A stretch of DNA of 12,681 bases from Synergistaceae bacterium (GTDB taxonomy: Bacteria; Synergistota; Synergistia; Synergistales; Aminobacteriaceae): contig JAAYJB010000078.1 of NCBI GenBank assembly GCA_012523155.1, positions 1 through 12,681 of the forward strand, read 5' to 3'. The stretch's first letter is position 1. Every line of letters starts with the position of its first letter. Of the stretch, positions 1 to 6,491 are shown piece by piece. The notes under the pieces were generated by a model. It saw only the letters and a program-made list of their open reading frames with translations. It did no database searches and was not told where the DNA came from. The position numbers were made by a program, and so were the translations under genes.

Positions 1-132
1 CAGGAGCCGTGCAACTTCAGCGGGAAGGTCTTCCACCGGGCTCCCTCCGGAGGGCTCCAGGACTGCAAGAACGTTTTCATCCGGGATCGAGAGGGAAACA
101 GTCTCTTTTCCCCATTTAAGATCTACATTCAT
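1..132 (-). CDS. LarA-family (nickel-dependent lactate racemase-like) protein, N-terminal fragment
   Basis: Only the first 44 codons are inside the window; the gene continues past base 1. The start is an ATG at 132-130 with a Shine-Dalgarno (SD) AAAGGTGGGAT just upstream, 24 bases after the permease stop, so it is the distal gene of the TRAP operon. The visible N-terminus has a WGKE.. strand followed by IPDENVLAVLEP, which resembles the opening of LarA/DUF2088 proteins. Known family members use a nickel-pincer cofactor, made by LarB, LarC and LarE, to racemise or epimerise 2-hydroxy acids; none of those maturation genes is visible here. Placing a racemase next to an Ldh-type dehydrogenase and a TRAP importer suggests that both stereoisomers of an imported hydroxy acid are used. 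The call rests on a short stretch; the substrate need not be lactate. Confidence 0.68.
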   Translation of the reverse strand, partial: MNVDLKWGKETVSLSIPDENVLAVLEPSGGSPVEDLPAEVARLL

Positions 133-156
133 AATTGCACCATCCCACCTTTCAGC

Positions 157-2124
157 CTAGCGCAGCGCCGAGCTTCGAGCCTGCATCCTCTGCCAAAAAA
201 ATACCCCGGCCACCAGGGCAATTCCGGCGGCATCAGTAGCCATACCGGGGAAGATAAGCAGAATGGAGCCGATGAACATGCCCAGTCTCTGAAGGATATT
301 CATGGGCACGTAGAGGTAATTCTGCAGTGAAGCGGCAAGTGCCACTACTCCCACAAGACTTGTTACCGTTGACAGGGCTATGGAGAAGTAATTTCCTCCC
401 ACGAGCAGCAGGTCCGGATTATAGATAAAGGTGAAGGGGATGAGGAATCCCGCGAGGGAGATCCGGAATCCCGTCCAGCCCACCGCCGATGGGCTCTGAC
501 CCGACAGGCCGGCTGCTCCGTAGGATGCTATGGCCACGGGAGGCGTCAGGTTCGAGAGGCAGGCGAAGTAGTAGGCGAACATGTGGGCCGCCAGGGGGTT
601 GACCCCGAGCTTCACAAGGGCGGGTGCCGCGATGGTTGCAGTGACGATATAGCAGGCCGTCGTGGGAAGCCCCATGCCCAGGATGACGCACACGATCATG
701 GTGAGGAAGGTGGTGATGAGGATACTGCCCCCTGCAAGGGAGACGATGTTGTCGCCCAAAACGAGACCCAGGCCCGTGAGGTTCGTGATTCCGATGATGT
801 TGCCGACAACGGCGCAGGCTATGCCCACGCCCACGCTTTGCCGGGCGCCTGATTCCATAGCCTTGAGGAAGGTCTTCCAGGTGAGCCGGGTTTCCTTTGT
901 GATGAAGCTCACGGCCACCGATGCGATGATGCCGTAGAAGGCTGCGTAGAGAGGCGTCCTGCCGATGAGCAGCAGGTATACGATGACGATGATGGGAACG
1001 AGAAGGTGACCACGCTCCCTCATAACCTTCGTTATGGGGATGATCTCTTCTCTCGGAATGGGCTTCATGCCGAGTTTCACAGCCTCAATATGGATGACTG
1101 CATATTCCGCAAGGTAGTAAAGCACCGCGGGGATGGCAGCAGCCAACATGATCTTGGCGTAATGCACCCCGAGGAACTCGGCCATGATGAATGAAGCCGC
1201 GCCCATGACCGGGGGCATGATCATTCCGCCTGTGCCGGCAACAGCCACAACAGCAGCGGAGAAGACAGGTTTGAAGCCCGCCCCGGTCATCAGAGGGATC
1301 GTGAAGGTGCCTGTGGCCGCCACGTTGCCCACGGCGCTTCCGTTGATCATGCCCATGAGGCCGCTTGCAACGATGGACACCTTTGCCTCACCGCCGATGG
1401 TCCTTCCTGCAAGAGACATTGCAAGGTCCTTGATAAACCGCCCCATACCCGTTTCGGTAAGGAATGCACCGAAGAGGATGAAGAGGAAAATATAGGTGGA
1501 GGACACGCCGAGAGAGATGCCGAAAATACCCTCGGAGGACAGGAAGAGCTGGTAGACGATGCGCCGGAAAGTGAAGCCGGTGTGCCCGAGGACTCCCGGA
1601 ATATATTCACCCCAGTAGCCGTAGGCGAGGAAGATAATGGAGAGAATCATCAGCTCCTTGCCCACGGTCCGCCGTGTCGCCTCGAGAATGCAGACGGTGA
1701 GAATCGTACCCATGACGTAGTCGGACATCACGGCGGTTCCCCTTATGCTGAAAGCATCGAAGGCGAAGAGGATATACAGGCTCGATGACAGGGATAGGGC
1801 GAGCCAGGCGTAGTCCACCACCGATGGACGTTCCCTGGGGGCTCTCTTCGACCCCGGATAGAGAAGGAAGGTCAGAAGCACCAGGAAGGCAAGGTGGACG
1901 CTCCGCTGCTTCATGGCCATCAATGTTCCGAAGCCCGATGTGTAGAGGTGGAACAGGGACATGGCAACGGCTATAACTGTTATGGCCGTTGCCCATTTCC
2001 CGGTATATTTCCGGAAGCGGGATTCGGCATCAGCCTTTTCCAGGACCTTTTCGGCCTCTTCTTCCGAAATAATGTCAATAACCGGTTCTTGACTCTCGTT
2101 GAGTTTAAGGTTCTGATCAGTCAC
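157..2124 (-). CDS. TRAP transporter fused permease (DctQ-DctM type, TAXI family)
   Basis: This 655-aa polytopic membrane protein is the fused small and large permease of a tripartite ATP-independent periplasmic transporter, importing the ligand delivered by the TAXI receptor encoded just upstream, driven by an ion gradient. After about 45 hydrophilic residues come four hydrophobic segments (DctQ-like). A long multi-helix DctM part follows, with family-typical glycine-rich hairpins such as MINGSAVGNVAATGTF, AVAGTGGMIMPPVMGAASF and ILGMGLPTTACYIV. Length is normal for TAXI permeases without a C-terminal DUF3394 extension. The start is a GTG at 2124 with GGAGGT 8 bases upstream. Seventy-two bases containing a strong stem-loop separate it from the receptor gene. 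The larA-like start lies 24 bases after its TAG stop. The family is certain; the substrate is unknown (TAXI systems are linked mainly to dicarboxylates, glutamate and other small organic acids). Confidence 0.95.
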   Translation of the reverse strand: MTDQNLKLNESQEPVIDIISEEEAEKVLEKADAESRFRKYTGKWATAITVIAVAMSLFHLYTSGFGTLMAMKQRSVHLAFLVLLTFLLYPGSKRAPRERPSVVDYAWLALSLSSSLYILFAFDAFSIRGTAVMSDYVMGTILTVCILEATRRTVGKELMILSIIFLAYGYWGEYIPGVLGHTGFTFRRIVYQLFLSSEGIFGISLGVSSTYIFLFILFGAFLTETGMGRFIKDLAMSLAGRTIGGEAKVSIVASGLMGMINGSAVGNVAATGTFTIPLMTGAGFKPVFSAAVVAVAGTGGMIMPPVMGAASFIMAEFLGVHYAKIMLAAAIPAVLYYLAEYAVIHIEAVKLGMKPIPREEIIPITKVMRERGHLLVPIIVIVYLLLIGRTPLYAAFYGIIASVAVSFITKETRLTWKTFLKAMESGARQSVGVGIACAVVGNIIGITNLTGLGLVLGDNIVSLAGGSILITTFLTMIVCVILGMGLPTTACYIVTATIAAPALVKLGVNPLAAHMFAYYFACLSNLTPPVAIASYGAAGLSGQSPSAVGWTGFRISLAGFLIPFTFIYNPDLLLVGGNYFSIALSTVTSLVGVVALAASLQNYLYVPMNILQRLGMFIGSILLIFPGMATDAAGIALVAGVFFWQRMQARSSALR

Positions 2125-2152
2125 AGCCGTTTACCTCCGTATGAACAAATGA

Positions 2153-2178
2153 GGGGAGGGAACACCCGTTCCCTCCCC
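2153..2178 (-). terminator. Stem-loop between TAXI receptor and permease genes
   Basis: A perfect 10-bp inverted repeat (GGGGAGGGAA, 6-base loop, TTCCCTCCCC) sits between the receptor stop and the permease SD. There is no run of T after it on the minus strand (TCATTTG follows), so it is not a textbook Rho-independent terminator. It is more likely a partial terminator or a 3' mRNA stabiliser that lets the soluble receptor be made in excess of the permease, a common arrangement in binding-protein transporter operons. The structure is seen; the role is inferred. Confidence 0.6.
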
Positions 2179-2196
2179 CTGAAAACAAAACCGGTG

Positions 2197-3204
2197 CTAA
2201 TCTACAATGAGCTTTTCCGGTACGTTGACTCCCTTTTCCGTCAGGTACTTCACTGCCCCTTTGTGAAGGGGTATGGTCATTCCGTTCAGGGAATTTTCAA
2301 GCAATGTGTAGGCCGTGGCTTTGTGTGCCGCCACAAGGTCGTCGTGATATTCGTAGGTCGCCCTGGTAAGGAGATATACAAGTTCCTCGTCCTGGCGGAC
2401 GTCAGTAAAGAGGATGTTGGACAGGGCAAGGGTCCTGATGTCCTTGTCCTGGTTCGGATAGGATCCGGCGGGGATGGTGAAGGGGAAGTACCATGGATAC
2501 TTCTCCACGATTTCCTTGATCTTGTCCTCTTCCATGGAGATGAGTTCACCTGCGCCGGAGGAGAGTACGTCCATGATGGCCGCCGTGGGAACGCCGCCGG
2601 CGATGTGGGTTCCGTCGGTCTGGGCGTTCTTGAGAAGATCCACCGCCTCGTTGTAGCCGAGGAAGTCGGCGGTGACGTTGGTCTCGCCCTGGTCCTTCAT
2701 GTAGTTAAGCCCGTAGGCCTCCATCATCTCGCGGCTGTTGATCTCCGTCGCGCTGGCCACCTGGCCGGGAACGAATTTTTTGCCCTTGAAGTCAGCCACT
2801 GACTTCATGCCTGAATCTTTCCGGACGATCCAGTGCATCACGTTGGGATAGAGGGTGAACATGCCCCGCATCTCCTTGTAGGGAGCCTTGCCCTCGTAAG
2901 TCCCCTTGCCGTTGAAGGCGTAGTAGCAGATGCCGTTCTGCCCGATGGCGACCTGGACTTCCTCGTTCATCATGAGTTCCACGTTCTGGGGAGTGCCCGC
3001 CGTAGACTGGGCGGAAGCCCTGGTGACCTCTTCGATGTTCTTCGACCAGATCTGGGCCATGGCGTTTCCGATAGGGTAATACGCTCCGCCTGTTGTTGCT
3101 GTGGCGATGTTAAGACGGTAAGACTTTGCCTCGGCGACTCCCGCGGAACCTGCGGCCGCTACAAGTACCATCATCAGCAGAACTGCCAAACAGATTTTCT
3201 TCAA
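2197..3204 (-). CDS. TAXI family TRAP transporter solute-binding receptor
   Basis: This 335-aa exported protein is the extracytoplasmic receptor of the TRAP system. It has a Sec signal peptide at residues 1 to about 26 (KK, hydrophobic core, AGVAEA before the mature KSYRLN). The mature start carries the TAXI hallmark, IATATTGGAYYPIGNAMAQIW, where the threonine/glycine loop normally contacts ligand. No lipobox cysteine is seen, so it is probably free in the periplasm. Translation starts at a TTG (3204-3202), confirmed by the strong SD AAAAGGAGGAGA a few bases upstream and by the signal peptide beginning there; no ATG fits. It lies 196 bases after the dehydrogenase stop and is followed by a stem-loop and the permease. 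The ligand is unknown; neighbours suggest a 2-hydroxy or dicarboxylic acid. Confidence 0.93.
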   Translation of the reverse strand: MKKICLAVLLMMVLVAAAGSAGVAEAKSYRLNIATATTGGAYYPIGNAMAQIWSKNIEEVTRASAQSTAGTPQNVELMMNEEVQVAIGQNGICYYAFNGKGTYEGKAPYKEMRGMFTLYPNVMHWIVRKDSGMKSVADFKGKKFVPGQVASATEINSREMMEAYGLNYMKDQGETNVTADFLGYNEAVDLLKNAQTDGTHIAGGVPTAAIMDVLSSGAGELISMEEDKIKEIVEKYPWYFPFTIPAGSYPNQDKDIRTLALSNILFTDVRQDEELVYLLTRATYEYHDDLVAAHKATAYTLLENSLNGMTIPLHKGAVKYLTEKGVNVPEKLIVD

Positions 3205-3400
3205 CTAAATCTCCTCCTTTTCATTATTGAACCGACGATCTCCTGCACGCGCTAAGCACTTCATCTACACTGAACCGACTCTTGGCGAGGGATTCAGATT
3301 CCTGCCGCTCCCGTTTTACCGGAAACCCCGGCTGCTGCAGCCATTTCGGGAACCGCTCTCTTTTCCATGTTGAGATTCCTGGAACCTTGCTGCCTTCTTC
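3205..3400. other. Intergenic spacer between dehydrogenase and TAXI receptor genes
   Basis: These 196 bases are long for the inside of an operon. The minus strand carries a modest stem-loop at 3322-3347 (GAAA/TTTC and GGCTG/CAGCC arms) without a T-run. A strong SD lies at the receptor end. I see no convincing -35/-10 pair. The minus frame following the dehydrogenase TAG stays open for 58 codons, to a TAA at 3226-3224, but its arginine-rich, low-complexity content does not look like protein. Whether the receptor has its own promoter here is open. Confidence 0.5.
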
Positions 3401-4528
3401 CTAAACGTAGCTCCCTTCGAAGCCCTCGTCCTTTTGGGGACGGTAGTCTCCGAAGTAGGCCGAGAAATCCATGTTCAGGTAATCACACATCTCCAGCACC
3501 TCGATGAGGGTGTTGTCATTCACGGGGATACCCTGCTCCATCATTGCCGCGACAGCCTCGACCTCTTTTTCTCCATGAGTGTAGATCCGGTCGCTGCCGT
3601 CAGCCTTGGGACTGTCCCTCAGTTCCTGCAGGAACCTGGAAAAATGGTCCTTTATCGCCTGGGCGTCGCCGAAGATCGTCGGGGCGATAGCGACAAAACC
3701 GTGGCATATGCCGCCCCTGGTTCCCTGGGTGGTGTGGTTGCTCGTCAAGCCCAGGGACAGAATGGATGAGAAGATTTCAGCGAGCATTGCGTAGCCGTAT
3801 CCCTTATGGCTCCCCAGGAGCTCCTCGCTGCCGCCCAGGGGCATGATGCCGCCGCCTTTCTTCCCGACAATGTTCTTCAGAACGTCCGAGGCGTCTGTGG
3901 AAGGATGGCCGTTTTTGTCCAGAGCCCAACCCTCGGGAAGGGGTTTGCCCATCTTGTTGTACACCTCGAGCTTCCCCCGGGTAACCACCGATGTGGATGC
4001 GTCGAAAAAGAAGGGAACAGGGTCCGCCGGCATGGCACAGGCGATGGGATTGGTTCCCAGCATAGCAGTCCGTCCGTAGGTGGGTACCGTAATGGCGGTG
4101 GTGTTGGTGAAGCTCATGCCGATGAGGCCCCGGTCGCAAGCCATCCTGGCGTAGTACCCGGCGATGCCGTAGTGGTTCGATTCGCGGACTGTGACGATGC
4201 CGATGCCGCTGGTCGCGGCCTTGGCGATGGCCATCTCCATGGCCTTGTGCCCGATTATCTGCCCCATCCCGCCATGACCGTCGATAACGGCCGAAACAGG
4301 CGTCTCGAAGACCACTTCCGGCCTGGCGTCAACCTTGATCATTCCCTTTTGGATACTCTTATAGTACCGCGCCATGCGCTGCATACCGTGGCTCTCTATT
4401 CCGTAAAGATCGCTCAGCAGCAGCACGTCTGTGATAATCCGGCTCTCTTCGGCATTAAAGCCGAATTTGCCGAATGCATCGTGGCAAAGTTGTACCAATA
4501 CATCATACTTCCATTTCGTGTACCCCAT
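3401..4528 (-). CDS. Ldh/MDH2-family NAD(P)-dependent 2-hydroxyacid dehydrogenase
   Basis: This 375-aa cytoplasmic oxidoreductase belongs to the malate/L-lactate/ureidoglycolate/sulfolactate dehydrogenase family (Ldh_2), which interconverts 2-hydroxy and 2-oxo acids with NAD(P) and is unrelated to classical Rossmann LDH. Family marks are SHG at residues 46-48, the SNHYG motif with probable catalytic His119, LGTNPIA at 157-163, and the late SHKGYGYAM segment. The ATG at 4528 is chosen over a start 33 bases upstream because SD GGGGTGG lies 7 bases before it and family alignment begins here. It is the first gene of the minus-strand cluster, preceded by a plausible sigma70 promoter. Next to a LarA-like racemase it could oxidise one stereoisomer of the imported acid. 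The exact substrate (lactate, malate, sulfolactate or another) cannot be told from the sequence. Confidence 0.92.
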   Translation of the reverse strand: MGYTKWKYDVLVQLCHDAFGKFGFNAEESRIITDVLLLSDLYGIESHGMQRMARYYKSIQKGMIKVDARPEVVFETPVSAVIDGHGGMGQIIGHKAMEMAIAKAATSGIGIVTVRESNHYGIAGYYARMACDRGLIGMSFTNTTAITVPTYGRTAMLGTNPIACAMPADPVPFFFDASTSVVTRGKLEVYNKMGKPLPEGWALDKNGHPSTDASDVLKNIVGKKGGGIMPLGGSEELLGSHKGYGYAMLAEIFSSILSLGLTSNHTTQGTRGGICHGFVAIAPTIFGDAQAIKDHFSRFLQELRDSPKADGSDRIYTHGEKEVEAVAAMMEQGIPVNDNTLIEVLEMCDYLNMDFSAYFGDYRPQKDEGFEGSYV

Positions 4529-4601
4529 TGTCGCCACCCCTTCGTAAATTGATCCTCTCACTATGGAAATATAGTATGCGTTTAATATGGAGGACCCGTT
4601 G

Positions 4602-4630
4602 ATTGTATAACCTGGATACTATTTATTCAA
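4602..4630 (-). promoter_or_regulatory. Candidate sigma70 promoter of the dehydrogenase/TRAP operon
   Basis: On the minus strand, TTGAAT (4630-4625) and TACAAT (4607-4602) are separated by 17 bases, giving a start site near 4595 and a 5' UTR of about 65 bases. The UTR contains the ACTAT-N6-ATAGT inverted repeat (4560-4575), a possible operator or short hairpin. This is the best match in the region, from consensus only. Confidence 0.5.
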
Positions 4631-4632
4631 GG

Positions 4633-4674
4633 GAGAAAGCCCGCCCGTTGATCAGACGGTGCAGGAGCCTTCTC
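4633..4674 (-). terminator. Imperfect stem-loop downstream of the oxidoreductase triad
   Basis: On the minus strand a 10-bp outer stem (GAGAAGGCTC with GGGCTTTCTC, two G-U pairs) and a 4-bp inner stem (CCGT/ACGG) enclose a 7-base loop. It lies 180 bases after the DUF1667 stop and directly before the -35 box of the next operon. No T-run follows, so it may be a Rho-dependent end, a processing site, or chance structure. Confidence 0.3.
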
Positions 4675-4810
4675 TTGCCGGTTACACACGACACCAGGTG
4701 TGGGTAGTGACCAAGAGGGGCAGGGCGATATTCTCTATTCCGCCGAAAAAACCAATTCCTGCAGCATCCCGTTGCCGGCGGTTCACATCCCGGTAATTGT
4801 CCTGTCAGTG

Positions 4811-4830
4811 GTATTCCGGATGAGGAATAC
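4811..4830. repeat. Perfect 7-bp inverted repeat GTATTCC-N6-GGAATAC
   Basis: GTATTCC (4811-4817) and GGAATAC (4824-4830) flank GGATGA, 25 bases after the DUF1667 stop. No T-run adjoins it. The extended left arm GGTATTCC is also present at 8019-8026 inside the proposed operator of the GntR-family regulator, so this could be a second regulator site rather than a terminator. That link is only inference. Confidence 0.35.
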
Positions 4831-4854
4831 TCCTCTTCCTGGACATCGCACTTC

Positions 4855-5232
4855 CTAAACGATTTTCCTGACCCTTCGTGTTGCCACTACTTCCGTATCG
4901 CATCCGGCCGGAGAAGAAACGATCACATCTCCGATCCCCACCGGAGCTGAAAGGGATACCCTGCGTATCTCCTCCATCACCTCCCGAATTCTGGCCAACG
5001 GAACCGGGCGATTTGTCCGCACGCTTACCAGCGGGAAATCTCCGTTATTGACCGGAACGCTTGAAGCTATGGTGCGCATGGGATTTTCCACTTCCTGGCG
5101 GGCCCAGGCCTCGCCCCGTCTGCATACATTTCCCTGGACCCTTGTAACAACAGGAGTTTCATCGTTATCCACGTCTACGACGATCGTGCATCCATTGGGG
5201 CACACGACGCATGTGAATTCCCTCGTGCTCAT
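4855..5232 (-). CDS. DUF1667 small cysteine-motif protein, third subunit of the oxidoreductase triad
   Basis: This 125-aa protein has CxxCxxxC at Cys8, Cys11 and Cys15 plus Cys37 in GNVCRRG, a pattern typical of DUF1667 and reminiscent of the N-terminal [4Fe-4S] site of molybdopterin oxidoreductases. It therefore probably binds an iron-sulfur cluster or zinc. The segment around residues 45-58 (EVENPMRTIASSV) is also family-typical. Its ATG overlaps the stop of the upstream oxidoreductase gene as ATGA, so translation is coupled and a fixed stoichiometry is likely. DUF1667 genes recur next to GlpA-like and FAD/NAD oxidoreductase genes, for example in Thermotoga and clostridia (from memory). A role as electron-transfer or assembly subunit is inferred; no activity is known to me. 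Confidence 0.9.
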   Translation of the reverse strand: MSTREFTCVVCPNGCTIVVDVDNDETPVVTRVQGNVCRRGEAWARQEVENPMRTIASSVPVNNGDFPLVSVRTNRPVPLARIREVMEEIRRVSLSAPVGIGDVIVSSPAGCDTEVVATRRVRKIV

Positions 5233-6491
5233 TCAACAACCACCTCCAGGGAGGAACATCCTGTAACAGATTCCTTCCGCAGGTCTATCCTGATCATCTC
5301 GGCAGGATGAAGCCTCATATGCTTCCGGCGGGCCACTTCCCGCTCCCCTGACCTCACTACGATGCTTCTGTCTCTCCAGGGGGCGGCGACCCGCAGGGAA
5401 ATTACAAAATCCCTTTCGCCGGAAACTTTCCGGGGAAGGGTGTACCGGACACCATCCCCCGGCTTTACCGGAATCAGGCAGGGAAGAGCACAGCTTCCGT
5501 TCTGCACATAACAGGCGGCATATTTCCCCGCTTCACCCGCTTCCACGGAGACCCAGTCGACGAGATCATGGACATGAAGGACGTTTCCGCATGCAAATAT
5601 GCCCGGAACATTCGTCATAAATGAATCATCCACTACTGCGCCGCCGGTGACCGCGTCCATATCTACACCGGCTTCCCGCGTCAGCTCGTTCTCCGGAATA
5701 AGCCCCACGGAGAGAAGCAGGGTATCGCAAGGGACAAAGCGTTCGGTCTCGGGTATGGGAGCCTTGTCCTGCCCTACCTGTGCGACCCGAATCCCCTCAA
5801 GGCGCCCGGTGCCGACGATCCCTGTTACGGTGGTATTGAGATGAAGCGGTATGCCGTAGTCGTTCAGACACTGCTGGATATTTCGCGGAAGTCCGCTTGA
5901 ATAGGGAAGTATCTCGAAGACAGCCTCCACCGTTGCTCCTTCAAGGGTCATTCTTCGTGCCATAATGAGCCCGATATCGCCTGAACCCAGAATACAGGCT
6001 TTTTTCCCCACCATTATGTTTTCAAGGTTCATGAAGTTCTGGGCTGCCCCTGCCGTGTAAACTCCCGAGGGCCGGCTTCCCGGAATGGAAATGGCACCGC
6101 GTGTTCTCTCCCTGCAGCCCATAGCCAGTATAACCGCACCAGCTTCTATCCTCTGGAACGTTCCCCGTGTGCTTACCTCGATCACCCTGTCCCGGGAGAG
6201 CGAAAGGACTATGGTCTCTTCCATCGCCTCGATTTGAAGATCCCGGAATTTGCTGATATACCTGTCCGCGTATTCCGGACCCGAAAGGGCTTCCCCGAAG
6301 GTATGCAGTCCGAAGCCGTCATGAATGCACTGGTTGAGTATTCCGCCAAGTATGCGGTCGCGTTCAATGAGAAGAACATCACCGCAGCCTGCTTCGCGGG
6401 CTGCAATGGCAGCGGCGAGACCGGCGGGACCGCCGCCTATGACGACCACTTCCCGACAAATTATGGGAATTGTACCATTCTTCATGTTCAT
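5229..6491 (-). CDS. FAD/NAD(P)-dependent oxidoreductase, HcnB/opine-oxidase-A-like subunit
   Basis: This 420-aa flavoprotein has two dinucleotide-binding folds: an FAD site GGGPAG at residues 19-24 with acidic Glu43 at the strand end, and an NAD(P) site GSGDIG at 169-174. A late FAD motif GIFACGNVLHVHDL starts at 297. It also carries the family segment GGILNQCIHDGFGLH at 49-63. It lacks the CxxC redox pair of thioredoxin reductases. The ATG at 6491 is chosen over an upstream start at 6578 because it overlaps the preceding stop as ATGA and has SD AAAGGAGGGGG 6-9 bases before it; the extra 29 residues would also lie inside the upstream gene. It probably passes electrons between the dehydrogenase subunit's FAD/[2Fe-2S] and NAD(P). 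The family is often annotated as a GlpA partner or sarcosine-oxidase-alpha-like; the exact acceptor is unproven. Confidence 0.92.
   Translation of the reverse strand: MNMKNGTIPIICREVVVIGGGPAGLAAAIAAREAGCGDVLLIERDRILGGILNQCIHDGFGLHTFGEALSGPEYADRYISKFRDLQIEAMEETIVLSLSRDRVIEVSTRGTFQRIEAGAVILAMGCRERTRGAISIPGSRPSGVYTAGAAQNFMNLENIMVGKKACILGSGDIGLIMARRMTLEGATVEAVFEILPYSSGLPRNIQQCLNDYGIPLHLNTTVTGIVGTGRLEGIRVAQVGQDKAPIPETERFVPCDTLLLSVGLIPENELTREAGVDMDAVTGGAVVDDSFMTNVPGIFACGNVLHVHDLVDWVSVEAGEAGKYAACYVQNGSCALPCLIPVKPGDGVRYTLPRKVSGERDFVISLRVAAPWRDRSIVVRSGEREVARRKHMRLHPAEMIRIDLRKESVTGCSSLEVVVE

Larger units (their letters stand above)
4529..4854. other. Intergenic region between the oxidoreductase triad and the dehydrogenase gene
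   Basis: There is no gene in these 326 bases. The region holds the dehydrogenase promoter (4602-4630), a 16-base inverted repeat ACTAT-6-ATAGT at 4560-4575 in its probable 5' UTR, and a long imperfect stem-loop at 4633-4674. It also has an ACACCAGGTGT palindrome at 4691-4701 and a perfect GTATTCC/GGAATAC repeat at 4811-4830. It serves both as the 3' end of the triad operon and as the control region of the transporter operon. Confidence 0.6.

Noticed and set aside
1894..2802. Long plus-strand open frame (302 codons) opposite the permease and receptor genes
   Set aside because: It runs antisense across two well-supported genes and their intergenic hairpin, has no recognisable domain, and follows the codon pattern of the real genes.
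3806..4552. Plus-strand open frame (248 codons) opposite the dehydrogenase
   Set aside because: Antisense shadow of a clear Ldh/MDH2 gene; histidine- and valine-rich composition without motifs.
4691..4701. ACACCAGGTGT palindrome as an operator
   Set aside because: The arms are only 5 bp, it does not match the proposed regulator motif, and nothing else supports a site here.
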